Source: Tuctoria greenei
Lineage: Eukaryota > Streptophyta > Magnoliopsida > Poales > Poaceae
Length of the DNA stretch: 64,000 nt
Assembly: GCA_036927565.1 (NCBI GenBank)
Contig: JAYESD010000001.1
Span: 284,901,560-284,965,559 of the forward strand
Reading direction: 5' to 3'
In this document: positions 9,261 to 19,905 of the stretch, piece after piece
Layout of the letters: each line of letters begins with the position of its first letter
Numbering within the stretch: position 1 is the first letter of the stretch
Notes under the pieces: model-generated
Told to the model about the DNA's origin: nothing
What the model saw: only the letters and a program-made list of their open reading frames with translations
Databases searched by the model: none
Made by a program: the position numbers and the translations under genes

Positions 9261-10215
9261 CTCATATCGAAGTGACCAGCTCACATTCTGTTGGTTTTGC
9301 GCGTGTTGATTGTTGTGTCGCAGTGATTTGCGTGGTGGTTTCAAAAAAGAGGCAATTGTGTTTTTGACCATAGTTTTATATCTCAATTGTGATCTAGAGT
9401 CTGATTTTCAGATTTTGTGTTTTAGCCGTAACTTTTTTTACACGAAGCTTCATATTGGCACTATTCCATTTAATATCCCTAATGGTATTAATTTTGATTT
9501 GAAATGATAAATATACTCTTTGTGAATTTACTATAGTTTTGATGTTACCATTATGTTTGTACCATAATTTTTTGACATATATCATTGTAATTTTTAATAA
9601 CAATTCAACAACATATTCTGGATATAATTTTTCAAAAAATTAAACATAATTTTATCAACAAATCAACAACAATTTAAATATATCATTACGTAATTTCACA
9701 TATAAATTATATACAACAATTGAATCCAACCAAGAAACACATAAAACCAGTAGAATCTAGTATCATTTATTAGCAAAAGAAGCTTAGGTGCAAACCCATG
9801 TTTCACTACTAATCCATGGATCCACCTCCCATGGTGCAAATCACCAAACTTGCCCATGTATACTCACTTTGGTGAACATTTTCTAGCCTCGTGTTATTGA
9901 ACAAACATTTTCCAGCAAACCGTTCCGTGCATATCATTTTGCATTGCTGTCCAGAAAACTACATTCCGGTTGGGAATTCTGTTCAAACACCTTTCAGGCG
10001 CACTCCAAGTCACTAGCTCTCACGTACATGTCCAGGAACCGGACAGGCCTTGAGCGGAATGAAATCACGACATCATAGAGGCCCTGCATATCAGGTACCT
10101 TCGGATAATGTGGATAAAGTTATAGAGTTGACTTACAAAGGCAACATGTGTCTTGTAGCAATGGGCCTGCCCTTTTCGTTTGGTTAGTTCTGAGGCTATC
10201 ACATGTTCTGAAGCG
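9261..10215. other. AT-rich intergenic DNA between the heat shock factor gene and the retrotransposon block
   Basis: No coding frame with recognisable content and no clear terminal repeats. 9480-9720 is strongly AT-rich. The retrotransposon sequence begins near 10216, where similarity to the A2 LTR starts. Confidence 0.4.
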
Positions 10216-10902
10216 CCGCACCTACCTACCTACTTTTACAGAGAAGTTTCGGTGTCGTCATGTGTCCAGTAGTTTCGGATCTAACTTCCAGTAGACGGAA
10301 GTTCCAGTGTTGTCACGTGTCAAGTAGCTCTGGACTTGCCTCCTCGTAGAGGGAAGCTCCGAAGCCGTCACGTGTCAGACCTTCGAAACTAAGCCTGCAA
10401 CAAAAAAAAACAACTCGATCTCCAACGGCACGGACATTCAATAGGCTATTAAACAGCCGTTACAAGATTTGATTAACACGTCATTAATGTTATATTAATA
10501 AAGCACGATCAGAGGGTTATCAAGACTGATAACATCACCATTAAGGCACATTATCACATTGTTAATCACCAATAACACCAGTAGATCGTGTTTAGGGTGT
10601 TTTTAACAGCTAGGGCCATTTGTCGGGCCAAACATACACTGTAATGGTCAGTCCTTAGTATATAAAAGGGTTTCACCATACGGTAGAAGAGAGGCAATCT
10701 CGGACACTCGATACGCGTACACGCTCATACAATCAACAACCAATCCGTAGAGTAGAGTATTACGCTCAGGCGGTCCAAATCACGTAAAGTCTCCTGTGTC
10801 ATCATCTTGAGCTTGATTACGCTTTGCACCCCAATCGAATACGAACCTCCGCGAACTACGCTTTAGTAGTATCAGGGGAAGTGTCATTGCTATACTTCGA
10901 CA
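10216..10902 (+). repeat. A1: truncated TAT-type 5' LTR
   Basis: The sequence follows the A2 LTR from its CACGTG-unit region to the end: three units with ATGTGT or ACGTGT cores at about 10258-10375, TATAAAAGGG near 10662, and the terminus ACTTCGACA at 10894-10902. The first part of the LTR is missing. The next bases, TTTGACGCGCCAAGTAGGG, correspond to the primer site found after the A2 LTR. Confidence 0.7.
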
Positions 10903-10952
10903 TTTGACGCGCCAAGTAGGGAGTGCAGCTTCTCAAGCTTTTAAGATTCAAG

Positions 10953-11492
10953 ATGGTGAACTCTGCCGCAGCGTCGTCCAACGGTTTGGCTGAGTAGTCT
11001 ACTGGTGGAAATCCCTCCAACATGCAGCAGCCAGCCAACGTTGTTGTCTAGGCGAGTATCGTTCCACCACCATCTCCACCATCTCAGCAAGATGGTGTGT
11101 TCGCATCGGTCATTGCATCGTCCAACAACCCTGAGAATGCGCTCAACGCAGCGCGAACTCTTCTTCAGGGTCATCTAGCGCCTGGAACTCCTTCGGCCGC
11201 TATGGAACAATGGCATGCTGATGTAGAGCATTTAGTTGTAGTTGTAGCCAACACCATCAACAACCAAGGTCCGCCTCATGCTGGACAGACACTTTCAAGG
11301 AACAGGATCTTGTTTGGTAGATTTGGTTTTCAGGCGTTGCAGCACAGGAGATGTGCACCCTCCCAACAATTGACGTCACTACTTTTTGGTGCTCGTCGTA
11401 CCCACACGACATCGAGGCTTCCTACTCAGGACCCCCGGTCGGAGCTCGACCGATGTTATATGAGGCAGGACAACCGTGTCCACATCGAGCGC
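10953..11492 (+). pseudogene. A1: gag N-terminal fragment
   Basis: After a short leader the ATG at 10953 opens a frame starting MVN. It has the same layout as the start of A2 gag at 12376 (MVNFAV). It is interrupted by stops at about 11010 and 11050. A better-preserved stretch runs 11097-11300 and continues in other frames to RQDNRVHIE near 11465. That stretch also matches A2 gag, near 12910 (QQDDRVHIE). The fragment stops at 11492 where the A2 LTR begins, so A2 was inserted into A1. Confidence 0.6.
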
Positions 11493-12336
11493 TGTCACTA
11501 CCCTGAGTATCGAGTACCTCACGGTACCGCAAGAAGTGCAAGAGAGTTCCACCTGTCAAAGTTTAAGGTCTTCTTAGGCCCTACACGTCACACTACACTG
11601 GACCCACACCCCTCATATGAGTAGCTCCGGGATTGACACGTGTAATGTAAGTCCGGAGCTAAACTCTCAACACAGGGAAGCTTCACAGTCAACACGTGTA
11701 TAACGACCCTGAACCTAACCCCAGCAGAGGGGAGCTCCAGTGCCGCCACGTTTATAGCGGTTCCGGAGCTACTTCTCCACAAGAGGAAGCTCCAAAATTG
11801 CCACGTGTGGAGCCTTCAGACCTACACCACCAATGAGTACACTGGCGGATCTCCAACAGCACGGACATTCAAGGGACAGTTAAAGCGGCAGTTACAAGAC
11901 ATGAATACGTGTCATTAATGTTGTATTAATGACACACGATAAGAGCACTGTTAATAGGGGTAACGGGGCCATTAAGGCACATTATCACACTATTAACTAT
12001 GCTTAATGCTCTTAGACAGTGTATTAGGCTATTAAATATGCCAAGGCCACATGTCGTGCAAGACAAATGTTATAACGGTTAGTCCTTGGACTATAAAAGG
12101 ACTGAGCCGCATGATACAAAGAGACAATCTGAACCAAGCTCACACGCATACAAGTGCTATTCGATACAACAACACAAACCCCATGGAGTAGGGTATTACC
12201 CTCAGGCGGCCCGAATCACGTAAATCTCTTGTGTCATCATCTTGTTTCTGATCTCTGCGTGTCCAAACCAATACAAGAACCTCCGCGGGCTACAATCTAG
12301 TAGTACTGGTGGAATTATCGTTCTCACACTTCGACA
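11493..12336 (+). repeat. A2 5' LTR (844 bp)
   Basis: It begins TGTCACTACC and ends CTTCGACA. Units with ACGTGT cores occur near 11636, 11692, 11748 (decayed to ACGTTT) and 11802, and TATAAAA lies near 12092. Alignment with the T1 LTR (3068-3917) is clear by eye along its whole length. Confidence 0.8.
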
Positions 12337-12355
12337 TTTGGCGCGCCAGGTAGGG
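12337..12355 (+). other. A2 primer-binding site region
   Basis: TTTGGCGCGCCAGGTAGGG follows the LTR directly and is repeated after the A1 LTR. The position is that of a tRNA primer site. It is not the initiator-Met type seen in the other families here. I did not assign the tRNA. Confidence 0.55.
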
Positions 12356-12375
12356 GGGGGGGGCGAGATCGCAAG

Positions 12376-13762
12376 ATGGTGAACTTCGCCGTATGATCTT
12401 CCAACGGTAACCACGCTGAACAGCCTGCTGGAGGCAATCCCTCCAATATATAGCATCCAGCAGGCGCTGTTGTCCCAGCGGGCGTCATGCCACACAACCA
12501 CCATCTGCCCCAGCAAACAATGGTGGACAGCAGGATGGGGTACTTGTGTCGGTCACAACATCGGCAAACAACAACCCCGAGAACGCGCTAATTGCTACAT
12601 GAACTCTGTTGGAGCGCCCACCAGCGCCCAGAGTACCTTAGGGTGCGATGGAGTAGTGGCGCGCTGATGTACACCATCTGGTTGCAGTCGCAACTGATGC
12701 CATCAGCAACTAAGGTCTTCCCCCTTCGGGTCAAGCAACAACTCAACGTAGGACCTTGTCTGGAAGACTTGGTCCTCACGTGTCACAACACCGACAGCGT
12801 GCTACATCCCAGCAGGTGACTTCGCTGCCTTCCGGGGAACGACGCACCCACACCATCACTAGGATTCTGACTCATGACCTGCGGTAGGAAGTTGATCGCC
12901 ATTACCGGCAGCAGGACGACCGCGTCCATATCGAGCATGCTCGCGAGAGGCGAGAGGCTCGGGATAACCCTGCTCCTCAGGGAGTAGGGGGAGGTTGTTC
13001 TGCCCTGAACATGCACTTACACATGGTCAGATGGCCACAGAAGTTCTGGCCTCATTTGTCGGAGAAATTTGACGGGACTGTCAACCTGCCGAGTTTCTCC
13101 AAATCTACTCCACTGCTATACTTGCGGCGGGGGGGGGGGGGGGGGGGGGAACGAGGCCTGATGGCCAATTACTTCCCAGTGGCTCTGATTGGGACTGCAA
13201 GATCTTGGTTCATGAGTCTTCCACCCGACTCCATCAATAGTTGGGAGGAACTATGCCAACAGTTCACTGCTAATTTCAGGAGTTCTTACACCCGGCCCGA
13301 CACTGAACTGGACTTGTTTGGTGTGAAGCAAACAAAGGGGGAATCGATGCAATCCTTTATCCAGCTGTTTTCTCAGGTACGCAATACCATCCCTTAATCT
13401 CGAGCGCTTCTATTATTGTTGCATTCAGACAGGGCGTTCGAGACAAAAATATGCTGGAGAAGCTGGCGACCAAAGAAGTCACCATTGTCACAGAAATCTT
13501 CAGCTTAGCAGATAAATGTGCTAAAGCTGCGGAGGGACGTGAGATGCATTCCAAACCACCTCCGGAGGCTAACAAGAAATCTTCCAAGACTGAAGCCACT
13601 ACATCCGTAGGTGGCAAAAAGAAAAAGAATCCCAACGGCAAGAAGAAGTCGTCGATCGACGCACCTACTGTTGCGGCTGCTGCAGCTCCGGGTGGCCGGG
13701 GACCACGCCCTGAAAAACGACCTCATCCTTCATCAGAAGACGACAGCAGCTCTAAGATCTGA
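12376..13762 (+). pseudogene. A2 gag (broken)
   Basis: The reading starts at the ATG at 12376 but is broken by stops and frame changes. The central capsid part (13011-13397) is recognisable from MANYFPVALIGTARSW, PPDSINSWEELCQQF and the following FRSSYTRP, the plant Retrotrans_gag pattern. A run of 21 G at 13129-13149 replaces a short stretch of the domain and alters the frame. 13451-13762 encodes the Lys- and Pro-rich end of gag. Stops such as the one at 13397 rule out a full-length product. Confidence 0.7.
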
Positions 13763-14853
13763 TGTCCGATCCACAAGAGAGACAAAAACAATCTGGAAAA
13801 ATGCCGCGAGGTCTGGAACCTTGTCGAGCGCTACAACAAGCGTCGAGAAGAAGCTCATTTTCGCGAACGGGAAGGAAAGAAAAAAGTCAACAAAGCTCCG
13901 GTTGAGGAGGAGTTAGGCTTTCAGGACCCCAAGAAGGTTTTGAAGGTTGTCTACAACACCGTCGACGACGACTCCGATGTCTCTGATAACGAGCTTCGGA
14001 AGACCCTAAACACCATTTATGATGGTTCTTGGGACATCACATCTCACCGCATCCTCAAGACAATGTTGCGGGACATGGCTGTTGCAGCTCCCACCGCCAG
14101 GGCGGAGCCTCATCAGAAATGGATGGACACTCTTATCATTTTTGATATTTTGGACTGCCCTCGTAACATGATCGAAGCTGGCCAACTCCCGTTGATGGTG
14201 TCTCCGACCATTAACAATATCCAACTCTACCATGTAATGGTGGACGGAGGTGTAGGGCTAAACCTCATAAGCTTTGAAGCCTTCATCAAGCTCCAGCTCC
14301 GACCTTCGGACCTTCACCCCTCTCGACCTTTCTCTGGGGTAGGTCCTGGGGGCATTACCCCACTCGGATCCATCATACTCCCAGTGACCTTTGGACTCTG
14401 GAGAATTACAGAACCGAGAAACTGGTCTTTGACGTGATGCAGATCAGTTTACCATTCAATGCCATACTGGGCAGGGCTGCTTTATACAGGTTCATAGCCG
14501 CCGCCCACTACGGCTACTTGGTGTTGAAGATGCCAACACCTACTGGCATTCTCCAGATTCGCGGGGATCGCACTACAGGAATTACTGCATTGGAAGAACT
14601 CCGGTACAGTGTGGGAGGAAGCATCCGGAAAGGAGTTAGCTCTGAAACCTTCGAGTTCTCGTCATCGAGGCTCAACTTCTGCACCTCATGTACAACCAAG
14701 CGGCGACACCGACGTTCCTGTCAAAGTTGTCCAAATTGGTTTCGATGCTGCTCAGACTACCCGTAATCGGGAGGTCTGAACAACAAATAGGAACTCGCGC
14801 TCATCACTTTCCTCCGGGCTAATGTCTACGTGTTTGCCTAGCAACCGTCACAA
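13763..14853 (+). pseudogene. A2 zinc-knuckle remnant and aspartic protease region
   Basis: A knuckle-like CPIHKRDKNNLEKC (about 13766-13807) starts this part. 13940-14437 is open for 165 codons and contains the protease core VMVDGGVGLNLIS near 14236-14274. The serine or threonine usually found after the catalytic Asp-Gly-Gly is replaced. 14434-14600 carries the flap-side MMQISLPFNAILGRA motif of this lineage. The frame is lost between 14600 and 14853. Confidence 0.65.
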
Positions 14854-16092
14854 TTGCCTGGGATCCCTAGGAAGGTAATTAAGCAGAATCTGAAGATTTA
14901 TCCCGAGGCACGACTTGTACACCAGAAGCCCCGGAAGCAATCAATCGAGCGGCAAAACTTCATCCGACAGGAGATCAATAAGTTGTTCGAAGCTGGTTTC
15001 ATCCGGGAGGTGTTTTATCCTAAATGGCTGGCAAACCCAGTTGTGGTGCCCAAGGCTGGCGGGAAGCTTTGGATGTGTATCGACTACAACACCTTAAATA
15101 AGGTATGTCCAAATGATTCATTTCCACTGCCTAGGATAGATCAGATAGTGGACTCCACCTCCGGGTGTGAGCTATTGTGTTTCTTAGATGCATATTCTGG
15201 ATATAATCAAATCCAAATGTCTAAGGAAGATGAAGAGCATACTGCCTTCATAACAGCAGATGAATTGTATTGTTATACTACCATGCCCTTTGGTCTCAAA
15301 AATGCTGCTTCAACATTTGTGCGAGCTATGTATAAAACATTTGGAGAGCTAATTAGAGACTTGGTGGAGGTGTACATCGATAACATCATCGTGAAGATCA
15401 AGAACAAGGAGTCACTCCTTGATAACTTGCAAGCCGTCTTTGACAAGTTGCGCAAGACGCGCACTAAGATGAACCCGGACAAATGTGTCTTCGGGGTTAG
15501 CTCTGGGAAGCTTCTAGATTTCTTGGTGACTCACCGAGGAATTAAAGCAAATCTGGCGAAGATCAAGGCCATAGAAGATATGCGGCCCCCAGCCCGCATC
15601 AAGGATGTCCAAAAGTTAACTAGATGTCTAGTTGCGCTCAGCCGATTCATCTCAAGACTGGCAGAGTGGGCACTACCCTTCTTCAAACTCTTGAGGAAGA
15701 CCGGACCTTTTCATTGGTCTGAAGAAGCAGAAAAGACATTTCAAGAGTTGAAACAGCTCCTCACCACACTACCAATCTTGGTAGCTCCGAATTCTGGTGA
15801 GCCTTTACTTCTTTACATTTCTGCAACTACCGAAGTTGTCAGCATGGTCCTGGTCGCGGAAAGACCGGAGCCACATCCAGTTCAGGAGCTTAGGCCCCTC
15901 CTGGACGGTCCGGAGCTACCTGAAGGCGGGTCTGGGTCCCAACTCTCAGACATGGATCTTCAAGACAGAGTACTAGAAGATCAACCTCTTTCATCTGAGG
16001 GAGTTTTAACGACTGTTCAAGGAGAGCTAGAACCATCCGTGAAGGTCCGAGTTGTACAGGAAGAAGACCCGGACCCCTCCGAGAGGGTCTGA
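14854..16092 (+). pseudogene. A2 reverse transcriptase and first RNase H (catalytic substitution)
   Basis: A 412-codon open frame carries the RT motifs GGKLWMCIDYNTLN, FPLPRIDQIVD, LCFLDAYSGYNQI and MPFGLKNAAS. The catalytic box reads YIDN (15374-15385) instead of the expected Y-x-D-D, so the second metal-binding aspartate is lost. LTRCLVALSRFIS and FHWSEEAEKTFQELK mark the connection. The RNase H start LLLYISATTEVVSMVLV has lost its first catalytic Asp. The frame ends in a Pro/Glu-rich insert with repeated DPSERV-like strings. Length and order fit the lineage, but this copy cannot be active. Confidence 0.75.
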
Positions 16093-16240
16093 GAAGCTCA
16101 ACAAGAAGGCTCGTACCCCTCTGAGAGGGTTCAGGTTGATGGAGAAGAAACTCTGGACCCCTTTGAGGAGGTTTGGACCGTTCAGTGCCCAGTGTACTTC
16201 ATCAGTGAACTACTCCATGACGCAAGATAAGATACATTGA

Positions 16241-16445
16241 TGTGCATAAGCTGCTTTATGCAGTTCTTATTGCCTCAAGGAAGCTTCATCACTACTTCCA
16301 AGCCCACAAAATATCAGTGGTAACTTCTGTTCCACTGCGCTCTATTTTGCATAACCCTAACTCTACAGGGAATATCACAATGTGGGCAGCGGAGCTGGCC
16401 GAGTTCCATCTCAAATCTGTGTCACGACAAGCAATCAAGAGTTAG
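16241..16445 (+). pseudogene. A2 first RNase H, C-terminal remnant
   Basis: The frame KLLYAVLIASRKLHHYFQAHKISVVTS followed by WAAELAEFHLK corresponds to the end of the usual Gypsy RNase H, where aligned elements have a tether before the second RNase H. A stop at 16443 separates it from the next domain. Confidence 0.6.
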
Positions 16446-16448
16446 GCT

Positions 16449-16809
16449 TTGGCGGACTTCGTGGTGGAGTGGATTCCCTCTCCATCAAACCCTGGGGGCC
16501 CTAGTGAGCAGAAGCCAGAACCCAAGGTCCCAGTCTTCACTGAACCTCACTGGACTCTCTACTTTCGACGGCTCCGCGCAGAAGCAGGGGGCCAGAGCTG
16601 GAATCCTTCTCCTTGCTACGACTGGGGAGAAGGTCAAGTACATGGTTCACCTTGATTTCAAGGAGACCAACAATATGGAGGAGTATGAAGCTCTCATCTA
16701 CGGACTCAAGGTGGTACTATCCTATGGTGTCAAACAGTTGTTGGTGAAGGGTGATTCACAGCTTATCATCAAACAAGTCAAAGGTGAATGCTGCTGTAAC
16801 AATCCCTAA
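16449..16809 (+). pseudogene. A2 second ('archaeal-type') RNase H
   Basis: This domain contains FDGSA (near 16566), GAGILLL, NNMEEYEALIYGL and VKGDSQLIIKQVKG. It carries the acidic residues expected for RNase H and the pattern of the additional RNase H known from TAT-lineage plant elements. It lies between the first RNase H and the integrase, as in that lineage. Two frames are needed to read it (16449-16560 then 16504-16809), so there is at least one shift. Confidence 0.7.
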
Positions 16810-17283
16810 TTAGCTGCTTATCTCCTTGAAGTCTAGAGACTCCAGAAGGACATCGAAGTCCTGGATCTCCACCATGTTCAACGTCTTCATAATGTTGAAG
16901 CTGACGAACTCTCGACTAAGGCTTCAACCGGAGCTCGAGCTCCCGACGGAATCTTCATTTGGAGGTTGTCAAGACCAACAGCTCAACATGTCGAACTGAG
17001 CGAAGGGGGCGAGACCAGCACCTCAAAGATGGCGGTCCCGGTGGCCCTGTTACCATGGTGTCCACCAAGGGTCGTAGGTGCTGTCGGAAGCTCCAAGCAA
17101 CCCAACACGCAAGACTCAGAATCTCAAGTTAGTTCTGATGCAAGGATCTCGAAGATCCAGAGCTACTTGAAAGACAATGTCCTTCCTGAAGACGGTGCAT
17201 CCACTGACTGGATTGTTAGGTTGGCTAAAAGATACACATTGGTAGAAGGGGATGTTTAAAGGCGTGGTGCCAACGGTGTCCTA
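16810..17283 (+). pseudogene. A2 linker between second RNase H and integrase
   Basis: 16966-17259 is open and ends ISKIQSYLKDNVLPEDGASTDWIVRLAKRYTLVEGDV in outline. In related elements this region carries the segment just before the integrase zinc finger. Stops and shifts occur on both sides. Confidence 0.5.
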
Positions 17284-18253
17284 ATGCAGTGCATTACAAG
17301 GGAAGAAGGTCGTGAGCTTCTCACGGAAATCCATGGAGGCGAGTGTGAGAACCACGCATCTTCGCGCACGTTGGTTGGTAAAGCCTTCCGGCATGGCTTT
17401 TACTGGCCTACAACACTCCAAGATGCGGTTGAGCTAGTGAAAAAATGTGAAGCGTGCCAGTTCCATGCAAAATAGATTCATACACTGGCTCAATCACTAC
17501 AAATGATACCTCCTACATGGCCATTCGCTGTGTGGGGCATGGACATCTTGGGACCATTCCCAAAAGCCGTCGAAGGTTACAAGTTCATGTATGTCGCAAT
17601 CGACAATTTCACCAAGTGGTCGGAAGCAACTCCAGTTGTGACAATTAACATGCAATCAGCTATTAAATTCTTGAAGTCCATAATATGCAGATTTGGAGTT
17701 CCAAACAAAGTCATAACTAACAACAGAACTCAATTTACAAGTCTTGCTTTTCAAGAATATTGCGAAGACCTCGACATTCAACTCAGCTACGCCTCAGTAG
17801 CTCACCCAGCAAGTAATGGCCAAGTTGAGAGAGCAAATACAGAAATCTTAAAAGCACTCAAGACGCGCACATACAAGCGCCTAAAAAAGCATGGAGCCAA
17901 CTGGATTGAAGAGCTTCTGTCCACATTGTTGGCAAACAGGACAACACCTAACCGGTCAACTGGGAGACACCATTTTTCCTGGTGTACGGAGTTGAAGCAG
18001 TACTTCCTCCAGAGATCACCATGGGGTCCCTCCGGGTCGGGACCTTCGACGAAGCCGCGCAGGACCAGCTCTGGCACGAAGAGCTTGACCTCATCGACGA
18101 GGGAAGGTGCCAAACAGCTCTTTGGAATGCACGCTATCACCAAGCGCTCCGACGCTATTATCAAAAGCACGTGCGCAACTGACAACTCGAGGAAGGCGAC
18201 CTGGTGCTATAGAAAATACTAACTCGCGAAGGGATGAATAAACTTTCCCCCAG
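17284..18253 (+). pseudogene. A2 integrase, first copy
   Basis: The zinc-binding part (EIHGGECENHASSRTL...CEACQF, 17326-17463) has the H-H-C-C spacing and ends at a stop. The catalytic core (17503-17970) shows GMDILGPFP with the first Asp and NGQVERAN with the Glu. The middle catalytic Asp is replaced: ITNNRTQF stands where ITDNGTQF is found in the second copy at about 27697. The end of the core and C-terminal part continue in another frame (17982-18182). Copia C2 cuts the gene at 18253 within the C-terminal KLSPS-WEGPF motif. Confidence 0.8.
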
Positions 18254-19854
18254 TGAAAGTGCATCTAGGCATCCCCGTGGGTTTTGGATGATTGATGACG
18301 ACAATTAAGAAACTAATGAGCTAAGTTGATCCTAAGTACAGGTACAATGATTGAAATGAGATGAAACCCTTCAAAAAGGAAAAGGACCTTACGGGCGACA
18401 AAGGCTCAAGAAGTAGAAATTAGGGTTTCTATGAAGTTGATCTTATATGAGCCGTGTCATGTGAAAGGGTGAATGTATCATGTGCATTGATATCATTCTA
18501 GAGGGCTCAAAGTGGTGGTTTAGAGAAAAACCTAAGTGAGAAGCCAAAATGAGGAAAAACCCTAGGAGACCGGACTAGTCCGGTCCTCAAGGCCAAACTA
18601 GTCCGGCCAAGCAGACCAATTCGTTTTTAGATGGACCAAACGTCTCTGGAGTTTTTTTAGTGAATTTGGAACTAAGTCCCAAAAGACCGAACTTGTCCAC
18701 TTTTGGACGGACCAAAGCTCTCTGGAAAAGTTCGGACTTGTCCGTTTGGGTATGGACTAGTCTGTTTGAGACTTAGTGAGATAAACCGAGAGAAACCCTA
18801 GAGGGCGGACTAGTCCGGGCCTACACAGATGAGTTCATTTTGGGCTGGACTAAACCCTTCTGTCCTACTTTGGATTAGTCTGTTTTGGACCGGACTAGTT
18901 CGTTGTTTAGTGACTGTTTCAATTTGGAAACTTGGCGGGTAGCGTGACAATCATGGCGCAATGTGGCAGTTGTCGGGACCTGACCAAAGGTCAGTGGTCC
19001 CATAGGGCCGGACTAGTCCGGGGGCAAATGGTTGGACTAGTCCGCCCTTCTGCTGAGGTCAGCGGAAGGGGCTCGGGACCCCTATAAAAAGGGGGCCCCC
19101 GACCTCATTTGAAGAAGACTAGAACCCTAGCGCCGCCACAAGTGACCAAGAGCCTTCCAAAGCCTTCTACTCGTCCTACTAGCCCTCTAAGACCAAATCT
19201 TGGAGAGATTAGGGTTTGTGGAGGAGAGTAAAGGAAGATCATCGCGTTTGGGCTCTTGGTTTGATCTCTTTGCACATTGTGATTGTGTTTTGTGGCTTAT
19301 GTGAGTTGAGCTTCGTGTACCCCTCATTGTATTGATTTGTGGGAGCCTCAACTTATGAGTAGACCCATCAAACTTGGTGATTACCCATTGATATAGTGGA
19401 AACCAAGTCGGCCATCGTGGTGTCTTGGTGAGAGAAGGGTCAAGTGAGACCCGGTCCTTGTGTGGACTTCTCAACGTGGATGTAGGCTTCTTCGTGGAGC
19501 TGAACCACGAGATAAATATTGTCTCACTTGTCTTTACTTTTTGTGATCACTAGTATTGCTATTAGGGTTCATATTGCTCATATTGCTCTTCACTATGATC
19601 ATTGTTGAAAACTTGTGATCTAAGCGCTTTAACTTCACAATCTGAATTGTATTAGTTTACCACATATTTCTTATATCTTTGGTGAACTTAAATTCCGCAA
19701 ATAACTTGTAGAAACCAAGTTTTTAGGTTTTTACCCTGTGCTGAGCGGACTAGTCCAGCCCTATCCAGACTAGTCTGGCCATAGGAGTTTAATCTCGTTT
19801 GATTAAGTCATTTCAGGTATTATTGCCTATTCATCCCCCTCTAGGCAACTTTCA
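18254..19854 (+). repeat. C2 5' LTR (1601 bp) with palindrome array
   Basis: It starts TGAAAGTGCATC and ends GGCAACTTTCA. Between about 18571 and 19045 it carries roughly eight copies of CGGACTAGTCCG or variants, directly upstream of the TATA box CCTATAAAAA (19081-19090). Two more copies lie near the LTR end (19745-19783). Confidence 0.85.
18571..19045. promoter_or_regulatory. CGGACTAGTCCG palindrome array in the C2 LTR
   Basis: The 12-bp core is its own reverse complement. Perfect copies occur near 18572, 18809 and 19010. Diverged copies, including GGACTTGTCCG forms, fill the interval at irregular spacing. The array ends about 40 bases before the TATA box, the place of U3 enhancer repeats in other plant retrotransposons. 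A regulatory role is inference. Confidence 0.6.
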
Positions 19855-19856
19855 AT

Positions 19857-19869
19857 TGGTATCAGAGCA
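19857..19869 (+). other. C2 primer-binding site (initiator-Met tRNA type)
   Basis: TGGTATCAGAGCA lies two bases after the LTR and is the common plant primer site complementary to the 3' end of initiator methionine tRNA. Confidence 0.85.
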
Positions 19870-19905
19870 GGCTTCTCCACAAGAGTTTACCAACTCGGAC
19901 AAGAA

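Larger units (their letters stand above)
11493..18253 (+). mobile_element. A2: TAT-lineage Ty3/Gypsy element, first part (5' LTR to integrase)
   Basis: In order: an 844-bp LTR, a primer site, gag, protease, reverse transcriptase, RNase H, a second RNase H and integrase. The second RNase H downstream of the usual one is the known hallmark of the TAT lineage. The element is interrupted at 18253 by Copia C2. Its integrase end (49395-49521), spacer and antisense ORF (to 51719) appear far downstream, because several elements are nested in it. Its 3' LTR would lie beyond the window, so no LTR-LTR dating is possible. Confidence 0.8.

Noticed and set aside
9480..9720. AT-rich MITE between the heat shock factor gene and A1
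   Set aside because: I could not find paired terminal inverted repeats or a target duplication, so there is no basis for a call.
19857..19869. tRNA gene suggested by TGGTATCAGAGCA
   Set aside because: This is the retrotransposon primer site complementary to a tRNA end. No cloverleaf surrounds it.
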